Shown piece by piece: positions 1 through 12,600 of a stretch of 64,000 nt of DNA. Under the pieces are notes generated by a model. That model did no database searches, had not been told where the DNA came from, and was given only the letters and a program-made list of their open reading frames with translations. The stretch's first letter is position 1. Every line of letters begins with the position of its first letter. A program made the position numbers and the translations under genes. This DNA comes from Hyperoplus lanceolatus (lineage: Eukaryota > Chordata > Actinopteri > Uranoscopiformes > Ammodytidae), in NCBI GenBank assembly GCA_026929865.2, contig CM049413.1, forward strand, positions 10,672,001 to 10,736,000. Direction: 5' to 3'.

Positions 1-410
1 AAGACATACACAACCTACAGGCTACGGTAAGGATTGTCAATGTCAAAGACATGTATGTGCAATCTTAATGAATACACCGCTATCCGTCCTTTTTTTTTTC
101 GATTTGTGGCACCCTCTGAATGCCAAGCCCACACATGTGCTGCTTGTTTCTATTTATCTGTGTTGGGGGGGGGGGGGGGGCTCTTGATTTGTGACCTGAA
201 TACCTTAGCGGGTGAGCATTTGAATGTCCTCCAAATGTGTGTGCGCACGTGTATGTCCTGTCCTCCATGTGGCGGCTTGTGTGTGTGTGTTTTTTAGGCT
301 CTTGACTCGACGAATGAAATATTCATAGTGCCATGGCGGGATTGGCTGCTGAGCAAAGAGCGGGCTGACGGGTTAGAGCAGACCGCTGTGTGTACCGAAG
401 CAGCCTGTGA

Positions 411-458
411 CCCCCCCCCCCCCCCTCTCTCGCTCGCTCGCTCTCTCTCTCTCTCTCC
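411..458. repeat. C run plus (CT)n tract just upstream of the slc4a7 TATA box
   Basis: A 15-nt C run followed by CTCT/CGCT repeats ending 10 nt before TATAAAG. Confidence 0.9.
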
Positions 459-467
459 TTCTCCCCG

Positions 468-474
468 TATAAAG
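468..474 (+). promoter_or_regulatory. slc4a7: TATA-like box of the slc4a7 distal promoter
   Basis: TATAAAG lies 152 nt before the start ATG at 626, just after a C/CT-rich tract. A start site near 495-500 would leave a 5' UTR of about 125 nt with no intron before the ATG. The start site is inferred from usual TATA spacing; no transcript data were available. Confidence 0.5.
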
Positions 475-625
475 AGATGAGCTAAGGCACAGGGACCAGA
501 CAAGTGCGACAGTGTCTCTGTTAGGGCTAGGCTTACACACACACACACTGTACAACAGAGACAACCGTCAGAAGGAAGGAACTGGCTAACATCTCCGCTG
601 GCGCTGCTTTGATGTTTTAGTCTAA

Positions 626-661
626 ATGGATGAACAAAGCGAAGGGGAGCATGTGCCTACG
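626..661 (+). CDS. slc4a7: slc4a7 exon 1 (start; residues 1-12)
   Basis: ATG at 626 opens [12 protein letters not shown] and is followed directly by donor GTACGT. Exon 2 continues with DEEALVDHG, the conserved SLC4A7/8/10 N-terminal block (DEEAVVD in mammals). That supports this short acidic exon as the alternative-promoter type of first exon seen in this family. Confidence 0.75.
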
Positions 662-3600
662 GTACGTCTAGTCTTGTGTGTGTGTGTGTTTGTGGGTGTG
701 TGTCTGATTTAGGCTAACAGACTATCATTGACTGGACTTAACCAGGATCCAATGGCTTTGTGTGTTTATTTTGGTTTGTCCTCTTGTGTTCTACTGTGGC
801 ACACATAGTGGTTTGTGAGAATGAATAGAGCAGGTGGTCAGTACATTTGTCCAGAAAGAAACAAGGCACAGGTGTGAGGATGAGGGAATAAAAAGGTGAA
901 AAAGGAGGTTAAGCTCCTTGAAATGAAAACGTTTCCTTTCTGCTCACGTACGAGACAGTTATGGCTGCTGGAGGCAGCGGGACAAGGAGAACAGGAAGGA
1001 AGAGAGGAGAGGGGTGTGAGGGAGATGAGGATGAAACATTGGTTCACCAATATAGCTGTATCCAAACAGGGCGCACGCTGGCCATACAAATGATAATGCC
1101 TATTGAATAAAGTGCAATAATTGCTTGTTTTCAGCACAAAGTGACACAATTACTATGGCAAGGAGAAGCAGGTGCGCATGTAAAGAGAAAAATATTTGCG
1201 AGGCAGAGAGAAAAAGGGGGATGGTTTCATCTTTGTGTTTATTTGTGTCTGTCTGCAAAGTCTGTGCGTGTTGTTTGTGTATTGATTACATCAAATGGAG
1301 ACTGTGATTTCATATCTGTATATTTTTTTCCAAAATGTCTGCTGTGTGAATGTCTTCACAGCTGTTTTAACTAATGGATTAAATCAGGAGACTCAAGACA
1401 CAGGGCACCAGCTCCTGACTGCCTGCTTTAGTTGAGCCCTGTTCAAACGTGATAAGGCTCCAGGGGAGATAAATAATTGAATGGCTAGTCAGCAAAAGGC
1501 AGCAAAAAATAGCTGCCTGATCAAATTATATTGTTATATCTTTGTTGATGTTTTACCCAGCATCAAGCATGGATGTTGATGTGGCCTCTAGAAAATCGTA
1601 TGTAATAAAAGTATAAAACACATGTAATTCACATAAATCTAAATAAAATCTAATGTCCATCACATGATTAGCAGCCATCCATAATTGTCTGTTTCTATTA
1701 TCTTTCTGTTTTCAGGCATTGTTTAATTAGTAAAATAATTTAACATTAATTGGCAGTAAATAGATGTCAAAATTCTCCTCGGTAGTAAAGCAATTGTGCA
1801 TTTGGCAGTAAGAGATATTATTCAGTAATCTCAAGGGACAGGTCTCTCACTATGTAACACATCTCTTGCGTCAGCCCCTATCGATTGGACCGGGTCCCAG
1901 CAAGGCTGGCAAGGAGCTGAGATTAGAGGGAACCAGGCCTGTTTGGCTAGTTGGGTCTTTGGTTGTTTCATCCACTGTCTGTTTAACTGATGTGGTGTTT
2001 GGCTGTTGTGTTCTTAAATGAACCCCATACAAACATTGTTACAGATGTGAGAACAACCTACGTGATGTCCGCGAATAGGATAAGAATTTTAGCTTGTAAT
2101 GAATGTATGTTGTACTGGGGAAATATTTTGTATAAAGCTCAGTGTTAGGTTCAAACAGTGTTTCCCAGGCTATTGGATGAAAAAATGGTAAGCCTTCTGT
2201 TTCATGTGCACTTTAAAGCACCCCTACCATCCTGTGCATAAAACTCAGCACTTTGGGATTATACCACCTGCGTTGATGTAAAAGCCACCAATGAAAATCC
2301 TCATGCAGATGGATTTACAGTAATTGTCATACCAAGCTTTTATCTTTCATGGGTACAGCACTGCAGAAACTAATGTGGATAGTGGAAAATGTTGTGTTTG
2401 TCTTTTCTTTGTGTCCATGCTTGGTCCCCTTATCTGGAAAAAGCACACAATAGGTCGGTCTGTTTTTATTAACAGCTTCATTAATTATTGAGCCATTCTC
2501 TCCGATGAACGCTCCTAGAAACACTTTTCTCCAGTATGTTTAGTGTGGATTTTTATATGCAGCTACCACTTCATTGGCTTCCACCAAATTATATCTGTGT
2601 CTGCTTCTTCAAAACAACACAATTGAACAAATAAAACCAGCATTTGTATAACCTAGTTTGTCTAAATGTGTCAATGTATGCTTTTAGCCTGGTCCTACCA
2701 GACTATCATACTTCATTTCATTTGTACGGAAGGTCTGGAATCGCTCAATTGACAAACTTTAACTCACTTGAAGGCGGGTGTCTATTGAAGTTTAAAACTA
2801 TTGGATCTGCCCAGTGCCACTCTGGATCTGCCAACCAATCGCATAACGTTTGGTCGTGACGTTACGTCATGCGCAACATCATTGTTCTCAGCCACTCCCT
2901 CTGTTCGCTGTTTGGACCGGTAAAAGAGAAAACCCGCAAATAAACCTCGGACCCAGACTGACTACTGAAGGGAAATGAAAATTGAGCGAAAGTACATGTA
3001 GGCGGGTGGTGCCAGGCTAGTATGCTATGGTGGTTAAGCCTAAATGCAACATGCTGCATGTCGGTGGTTTCATATATAAAATTATCTTTTTGTGGAGTAT
3101 AATGTATAACAACTATATGACTAGGAGCAACTGGGGTCATTTTGTCCCACTTGGTATCATTAATCTCTATAGACTATCATATAAGACTTCTACATATTTT
3201 TGTTTGCTGACCGACTGATGTGGTTGGAGGCAGATAAGTTAGGTAGATTGTAAAACCCCCCAACATGAAATAGTTTGGAAAAAAATTAACAATGAAAGTG
3301 TTTTGTGTAAGTGAATTTTGTGTTACCTGGTACGGAATTCCCACAAGGCACCCATGTGATAAAGAATAGAGGATGTGGGTGGGGGCAGGGTTTGGAAATA
3401 GAAAGTTGAAAAAATTGTGAGAAGTGACACTTTTTATGATTCGATTGTGTTGGCACTTGACAGATTGCCTGCTGGTTATGCCTACCTCCCTTTTGAATGT
3501 CAGAGCTTATTCTGCACCAGACTCCATAAATGCTCTCTTACTCAGACTAGAGGTGACAGTATGTTACCTGTTTTGCCTGTGATTCGGGGGGACGGCAAGA

Positions 3601-6600
3601 ATGTGTTCCAGCCATTGAGTAATGTTTCTGTCGTGTGGTGGTACACATGTCTCAGAGGACACTCGAAGGCTGCCAGGAACCACTGTGCTTACATTCAAGT
3701 CTACAGCTCTTACCATGGCTATGTTAGAATTCAATGTATCCATCTATATCTTTTTACCTTTATTGCTAGCTCAGCTGACATTTATTAAGTTTAGTAACTG
3801 TCTAGATCTACTTGGATTATTTAACCTGCCGGTTTGGATCACTCAAGTCACTCATTAGTTTCAAATAGGTTTGTTGGTGGCATATTTAAAGGTTGTGTAT
3901 GGTCATTTTCTGTTTCACAATTGTAATTTAGGTTTATACCAGAAAATGTTTTCATGGTTTAGTTGTGTCTAAAAAACCTTTATATTTCTCACGGTGACAT
4001 TGCTGACTCTCCTCTTTTCAACCTCTCTCTGAAACGCTCTGTTTTAGAGCCCGTCTCTTTAAGCACCGCTTTCCAAAAAAAGCCCAATCTGCTCTGATTG
4101 GCCCTGAATCTTAGCCTGGCATTCCCAGACCTGCCACTAGGCGCTGGCAAATTAAATTTGCTGCGCGTGTTGGTCTGGACACGCTCCTTTGAAGCTTTAT
4201 CAAGAAAACCAGAAATCTGGCTATGGTTTCAATTGGTTCTATCTAATATGGGCACGCCAGAGCCCTTTATATGGTACTCTGGGGAGGACGTAACTGGATG
4301 ACGACAGTGACGTGCATGCGACGTCGAAGCCGTGATAGTAAACATCAAAGATGGCTGCGAATATGTTGTGTGAGTTTGAGACTGCTTTGGCCTCCACCCT
4401 TAACGATTTGGAAGACGACACTCAAATCTTTAATTAGCAAGTAATTGGAATGTTCTGTTTTGCCGGCCAACAACGGCAAACGTTTAATTTAACAGTTTAA
4501 CAGCTGTTCGCTAAACGAACGGGGCTTACGTCACCTTGTGCATCGCTCTGATTGGTTGTAGTGCTATCCAACTGCCTGCAGTGGCATTTGAAATTCACGA
4601 GTAGGAGCCGCCCCTTGAGTTGGAAATTACTATTGATCGTGGCCAGACCCTCTATCGTTCAAGATATCAGGGTCTGGATTTCCAGGCTACCTGAATCTAA
4701 CTGCAGGTTTGAATCAAGCCGCCAGTTAGATCCAGGGGTGTGGCTTATCACAGGTGGACGTAGTCCTAAAATAGGTTGGTAATGAGGGTGTGTGGCTTCT
4801 CCCATTATGATGTAATAAGGGGGAGTGAAAGCTGACAGGGTTTTTTTCAACAGGTTAAGTTAAAAAAAGTTTTTTTTCATACATTAAGGGATTCACTAGT
4901 TCTTCTGAGAGAAACATAAAAAGCGGCATTTTGTTTAATAGCTGTCCCTTTTAAAACAAACATTGTAGAATCATTATGTTCACAAAGACAGACTCATCTG
5001 ACCTCAGTCTACAGCCCTCTATTGATACCACTGTGTTGTAGTTTTTCCTGCTCAGCTGGCAAGCGTTTAGGCTCCAAAGCCCTCCCCACAGCACTGCTCC
5101 TGTAGCCCAACCACAGCTGTGCCTTTTGGGCATAATGGCCAATCACCTCCGTGGCCAGGGGGATAGCGGGTGACAGACAGACTAGGGTTTATTTTGGACC
5201 GAGCTATGTGACAGGTTGCATCATGGGTTCCTAAATTGTACCAAGCAATGTGTTGGTGGAGGTCAGAACAGACTTTTAACACGTGTATACTAAACAAGCA
5301 TGACGACAACATTCATTCAGGGTAATTCATGATAATAGATGTTTGTACATAAACATGTTTAAACACAGAAAAGAAAAATGGGGCAGATTTCTGAAAGTGG
5401 TATTTTAAGAAGCTTAAGAATAAGTGGATACTCATGAAGCAGGAATAGTTTAACACTAGCTTCCTGTGCCCTGCTTGTAAACATTGGTTCATTTGATTCC
5501 TGCAGACGGAACTGTGGCCAAACTGTTCATAAACCGGCTCTATTAAATGATTAAAATTCTGTGTCAGGGAGGCATGTTTTTGCTGAAAGCAAGTGGTATT
5601 TAAATATTAAACACCTTGTTTTGACCTTCTTAAAAACACAATTTTATGTTTTATATATACAGCAAGTTAAACGGTTGTTTATTTACACCACACTGCAATC
5701 TAGAAATCGAGTGCAAATGCTAGTTTTTTTGTCCTGACTTGACGGCAGCTGAACATGTGTTTGATCATAAACACCAGTGCCCGTCCTGCATGACCACATG
5801 GAAACGTTCTAGTTTTAGTCAGACTGTTGAGGCTGGGTCAGTTGTACTCGCCCTTGGTGTGATGTGGGGGTGACGAACTCAGGTTACTAAAGAGACTTTA
5901 ATTTATGGCCGCTCACTTCTCCCTCTTTGCAGCCGAATTATTACCGCTCCTCATCAAGGCACTGTCAGAGAACATGGCGTATTATCATGCAAATCCAGCA
6001 GCAACTGAAACACACGAACGCGCGCACACACACACATGCGCACACACACACACACACACACACGCACACTCTCACAAATAAAGGCTTACAAGTACACACA
6101 CAAAAAGACAATCGCAGATGGCATCATTCATTGTAGGTGGGGTTCGAACAGTGAAATTATTATGTTAATATACACTCAACAAAAATATAAACGCAACACT
6201 TTTGTTTTTGCTCCCATTTTTCATGAGATGGACTTAAAGATCTAAAATTCATTCCAGATACACAATTGTACCATTTCTCTCAAACATTGTTCACAAATCT
6301 GTCTAAATGTGTGATAGTGAGCACTTCTGCTTTGCTGAGATAATCCATCCCACCTCACAGGTGTGCCACATCAAGATGCTGATCTGACATCATGATTAGT
6401 GCACAGGTGTGCCTTAGACTGTCCACAATAAAAGGCCACTCTGAAATGTGCATTTTTTTGCTTTATTGGGGGTCTGGGGACTCAGAACCAGTCAGTATCT
6501 GGTGTGACCACCATTTGCCTCATGCAGTGCAACACATCTTCTTCGCATAGAGTTTATCAGATTGTCAATTGTGGCCTGTGGAATGTTGGTCCACTCCTCT

Positions 6601-9600
6601 TCAATGGCTGTGCGAAGTTGCTGGAGGCGGCTTATGGTGGAGAAATGAACATTTTATTTATTTATTTATTTATTATTCTTTCGGACAATTCCACACAATA
6701 CACAATTTTCTCTTGAAAATATTCATACATCATACTTTGTGTTGTCCGAAGGGAGACGGAAGAAGCCAAAGGCTTATCAGGTACCGCCCCCATTTTCATC
6801 AAATTCGAATTCAGATACACAGTTACTGTTACAGAAAATAAAAATAAAACAAAAAACATTTTTTTTATATATAACTATATATATATATATACATACATAC
6901 ATACATATATAAACATATATATATATACACATATATACACATACATACACATTTTTTTTTTTTTTTTTTTTAAGAATCTGCAGTCCAATACACAATCAAT
7001 TTTAATGTAATTGCTTCAGCTTAAATTCAATGCACGAGCAACAGATCTGGTTGACATTCCTGCTGTCAGCATGCCCATTGCACGCTCCCTCAATGCTTGT
7101 GGCATCTGTGGCATTTTGCTGTGAGACAAAACTGCACATTTCAGGGTGGCCTTTTATTGTGGACAGTCTAAGGCACACCTGTGCACTAATCATGTCAGAT
7201 CAGTATCTTGATGTGGCACACCTGTGAGGTGGGATGGATTATCTCAGCAAAGCAGAAGTGCTCACTATCACACATTTAGACAGATTTGTGAACAATGTTT
7301 GAGAGAAATGGTACAATTGTGTATCTGGAATGAATTTTAGATCTTTAAGTCCATCTCATGAAAAATGGGAGCAAAAACAAAAGTGTTGCGTTTATATTTT
7401 TATTGAGTGTATGTGTGGAAATCTAAATGTCATTGAAGACGTAGTCTTAGTAGTAAACCACTTATTAAAATGCCAGAGCAGGGAAGGACATGGAGTGTGT
7501 GAATGAAACTTAAGTCTGGTCAGTGGAAGTACTGGCATGTTGGGGTGAAGACACATTATGACCTAATAACTTCCACATATCAACTATCCTTTCAGAACGT
7601 GGCTAACGTTGTCACCTTTTGTTTCCGCTCTCTCTTGCTTGGCTGCAGTGCCTCTCTGTGATTGGTTGAAAGCACTGGTAGATAGGATCCTCCTATTGGG
7701 GATTGTGTTGCATCAAAGTGTTTGTACATGAGGTAGGACAGCAGCACATTATTTGTAGTTGTTGAAAAGTGGGCTGATCATGTTACATGGCCCATGACGT
7801 TAATGCACGAGAATGGATGTTAGACCTTTAAAGATTCATATGTCTAGATCTGTCATAATTTTGGGCTCAGTTGAGATTTGTATAACATAGTTTTAATCTA
7901 TAACACTAGTTTAATCCATCTTTGTCAGCCTGGCAGAGCCAACATTAGCTCACTGAAACCCTGTGGTATTTTTAGACATGCTATATGAATGTGTGTCTAA
8001 AATAAGCTTTTCCTTCCTCCTGGTCACAGTACATCATAACTAGTTGAATTGCAAAGTGATCCTCATGGAGCCAAGCTGGCCTAACTTATAATAATGATTA
8101 TTTCATTGTGAAATCTCTTTGTGGTCATAAATTAAAGCTTTCTTCTATAACTTCTCCTCAAAAAATGACCCCGGCCTGCAGTGTGTCACAGGTGTATTGA
8201 TGGAAGTTATAACACACCATGGCAGTGTAAAAGTTTAATTGTATGTATTTGTTTGATTGTTGTGTTTGGGACTGGGGGCCTATTTGTCGTGATGTAATCA
8301 TGATGTGAAAATAAGCCAATAGATTCTGATTTTCTCATTATTTTTTCAGCTTTGTATGTTTGTCCTTGATTAACATCTGTATCAGTTGCTGTATTCTTTT
8401 GGTAGACCTGCAATGACCCCTTCTAGTACATTTAGTTATGTTTTTCTTGTAGCAGTAATTGGAGAGTGTCTCTGTGGCGGCCTTTAAATGTTCTGGCACT
8501 TAAGGACACAGAGTCCGGTGACCACTATTACCAAGGGTGGTAATTAGAGATCATTGGTTTTGGGTTAAAGGGATAGTTCAGTATTTTTAAGTGGGGTTTT
8601 ACCAGGTTATTATGCATAGTAAGTGTGTTACCTTATGGAGATGGCGATCAGTGCAGTAGCTATAAGGAGTTTGGAGGATAAGTCGCTGTAGCAGAAGTCA
8701 GCCTTGTAATGTTGAAGACAGGGTCAGAAGAAACTGAAACTTCCCCGCATACAGTATATAAATGCTTTGCTTACATAAAAAAAAAAATCCGTTCAATTGT
8801 ACGCTAACTTCAGATATTATCACAGCTTTAGTTTAGCACTAGGCAGCAGTTTATTTTTGCACTTTTTTTAAGCGTAGTTCAGCCATGTATTACTACGCCA
8901 ACTCGCACCGATATATTGCAGCTTATCACTCCACCAATCAGCTCTTGAATTAGCCGTGATAGCTCTGAGTTATCTCTTTAAGAAGGTTTATGGTTTTTGT
9001 CTGTCGCTCTCTAAATCTCTGGGTGACACTTTCTATTTGAGAACAAGGTTTGAGTTTCAAACTGAACAGAATGTTTTACATTTTCAACGGTTGGTTGAGT
9101 TTAATGCTTCTTCATCAATGTTTACCTTATTGTGCACTGCTGATGGTTAAGGCTATGGTTTGTGGCTGAGGATACATGTCCTCAAAAGTGTTTACATTGT
9201 ATGTGTGTGTTTGAATACTACGAAGTATTGTATCAAGGCTATATAAATTGATAAAGTATATTAATATGTACATTTTCTGCTATGTATTCTGCTGGCGCTA
9301 CTTCTCCTCTAATTGAATCATCCTATCTCCAAATGTTTCCATGACATCGATATCAGGCTAATTATTTTCACTACGGTCATAACCTCTTTTTTTAAATGAC
9401 GGCAGGCCTGTTGATGTTGATATGAAACTCGACCTTTATCGCATGGACAGTACCATGAATATAATTTCTAATAAAGACTCATTTCTTCCTGGAAAATAGC
9501 ACACACAAATAAACCCTCGTAAAAATGATACCTTGCTGCATTATACAGTCGTTTGGGAGAAGAGAACCATCGTCTGTTTATCTGCTTGATAAGCTATGCT

Positions 9601-12600
9601 GTTATCACATTATTTGCTAAATTTAAACAGTTTTTCAGTGCATGTGAGTAATTTGTTCTGGGCTACAATTCAAAAGAGATGTATTTTCACAGTCTATTAA
9701 TTTTTAACTATCTCATCTTTTTTCATGTCCAGATCGTGGTTTGAGCGGTTTTTCTTGACTGCCATGTTTAGGTGGTGTAGAGAAAAATGATTTGGTAAAA
9801 ATAACTAACAGGACTCCCTTCACACACCTGTTCACTAAAAAACCACAGGTGATTAACAGTTGGAGTGTTAGAGGAAATGTACAAACCTCCATGCTGTGTT
9901 ACCAACAGTCTGATCACAGCCAAGCCCATCCTGGCCAAGCTACTACTGCGTAATGCCAATACTACCTGCAGTCTTAGTAGGGCCCGCATCAGTTTCTCTG
10001 CACTGTTTGTTGCCCACATTTTCCCTCTAAATACAGACTCACTACTACTACATCTCTAGCTGCCTCACCAACTACATCCAATATGCAAGTCCTGTTGTGA
10101 CAGTTAAAGGTGCTGTAAGCGGAATGGTTCTTTTAGCTAACTTCCTGTCAGTTACTGCAGTTAGCAGTCCCCTCGCTCGTCCATACGTCACCACATTAAT
10201 GCACTGCGGTCTTCAAGCAGCAAGTTATCTAGCATCATCTCAGATCCATAAATGTGATAAAACATGATAAAAACCATCAAAACAGACATATGGAAGGATT
10301 TTTACCTGCTCTGCCATTGTAGGCGCATACACATTCACCCATCTGTTGCTCTGACGTGCACCGGCAGTGAGACCATGGAGTGTATATAATATATATGAGT
10401 GAGACGAGTGTCGGTTTGTAGCATTCTCTCTTCTGATTGGATGAAAATCTTGGGATACTCCAATAAGTTTATTTGCCGATTACATGCAAAGCAGCTGACT
10501 GAGAGATCGGCTTTATGAAACGCGCACATTATGTAAGTGATCACTGTATGAATAAAGAGCGATTCAACACTTATATTAACATAAATAAACCGCTTACTTC
10601 ACCTTTAATGATGAGGTGCACAAGGTGCCATCAAGCCACAAAGCAAGCTTACCAGCTTTGTTCTCTTCTCTTTTGTGATGCCAGTCTGTTGGAGGGAAGT
10701 CTTTCTCTAATATTAAATTCAAATCTTTTTAGTTTGTCAGTGTTTCTGACAAGTTTGACTTTAAATTAATACTAACAGCTTATAAAGTCAAATGAACCAG
10801 TGCATTATCTAAGTGGAAATTGATACATGATACTGCATCGTCTTTTCTTATACCTCTTATCCTCTCCTGTTGTTTTCAGGGTCTTGACGAGGAGGCGTTA
10901 GTTGACCACGGGAAGTCCTGCTTCACCACTCTCTCAAACTACGAAACAGAGGATTTGGAAAGTAAGTTCAAACTCAGACTGAAATGTATATCTTGTCTTT
11001 TGAATCTTGTCTTTTGTCTCGCCTTTTGATCCAAGTTATCTTGACTTCTGTTAAGCTTCATAGAAAGAGTATGTCCCTTCACCAGCACAAATCAAGTAGA
11101 AGTTAGACTTGATAGTTTTTGAAGGATTATTTTGTGTGTGTATTTTCTGTTTAAATTAAAATAATGTTTGATTTTATTTTCATGCATTCACTCATTCACA
11201 AGCTGATGATCAGGGTAAGTCTGAGATACTAGTCTGAATAAACTTGAGACACATTCGAGCCCTTATGATGTGATTTTGTTTCTTTGAGATTCTATAGTAG
11301 GGCTTTGAAATAACTTCCAGTAAAATCACATAAGAAGCAATTGAGGTTTCTAAGATACATGCAATTAATACCTAACACAATTAGTTGCTGTGTGAATATT
11401 TACATAATATTAAACTGAATTGAACATTAAGTAGATTATTTACTACCTTTTAAAATCATCATCTTAAAGGTGCACAATGCATCTGGCAGTGGAGGGGGAT
11501 TTGTTCACATTTACAGAGCCTGCAGTTAGTTTACAAAACATATTTTCTCAACATGCAATTCTTAATATTGAATAATTTTAAAGTCCAAAATAAATTATTT
11601 TGAGGCACCTGGAATTAATCGTAAGACAAGAAACTGTGGGCCCTGCTGCTGTGAACAACAACAGTGAAACAGAAACTTTTCACTTCTCTGACACACCCAA
11701 TGTGACACAGTGCACCTTTAAAGGTCCCATATTATGCTAAATGCACTTTTTAAATGTGTTCCAACATATCCATGCGTCCACGGTGTGCCTAGAGACTGCC
11801 AAAATATTAAAAAAAATAACAATCTCTCCTTTTCTCACTCTCCCCTTTTCTGAAACCCCCACCCCTCCCCCTCAATATACTCCAGTCAGAATTCTCCCCT
11901 TTTCTGACCTCAGAAACTGGAAAGCCAGAAGCTTCCACTGTGCAGCCCACACCCTTATTTCTTATTGGTCCACGGCCCTGACAGACAGAGGGCGAGGCGT
12001 ATCTGGCTTCGCTTCTGGACAGGGGGCGGGGGGAGATCAAAGATTGTATATTTACGAGGGGAGCTGCAGCTCTTTTTAAAAAATAGGCCATTGTGAGATT
12101 AGCTGAACATCAATCAGCATAGTACAATAAATTATCTGAAAGTTTTTTTCAGCAAACAATTAAAGAAAAACGTATTAGGGACCACTAAGACTATATAATA
12201 TGGTGTATAATTGAATCGAAAAGTGTATAATATGGGAGCTTTAATGTTCAATTCAGTAGACATACTGTGTGTGTGTTTTGAATGTATATTCATATTACCA
12301 TATTGATTTTATTCATGGGATGAACTTCTAAATCCACTGATAAGATCAGTGGATTGAGTCTATCATCTAATGAAGTGTCAATGCTGTTCACATTTAGGAA
12401 AAGTAGCAACACCAAAAACGTTATTACCACCACAATAACATCCAAGTGTTACTGCTCGTCCCTTTGTCCTCCCTCTCCAGCTCTTTCTTTATGTCGGTCC
12501 AACATATTTCATATCATCCATCCTCCAGTCAATAGCATCTCCTTCTCTCCCTGTATGACATCCCCTGGAGCCCTCTGCTTTCTGTCCTGCTAAGCTGTCA

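Larger units (their letters stand above)
662..10879 (+). other. slc4a7: slc4a7 intron 1 (10.2 kb), repeat-rich
   Basis: No further exon is evident. It holds two TAGCCTGG-ended MITEs (2685-3019, 4112-4689), a CA repeat (~6010-6074), a Tc1-like element (6173-7409), a common fish repeat from ~8568 and a TTAAAGGTG-ended MITE (10104-10608). A long first intron is a usual place for enhancers, but I see nothing specific. Confidence 0.7.

Noticed and set aside
5927-6136. Thr/His-repeat ORFs
   Set aside because: Translation of a CA microsatellite.
11203-11220. Possible micro-exon before GTAAGT in slc4a7 intron 2
   Set aside because: Exons 2 and 3 already join in phase to give the family motif [12 protein letters not shown]; an insert is not needed.
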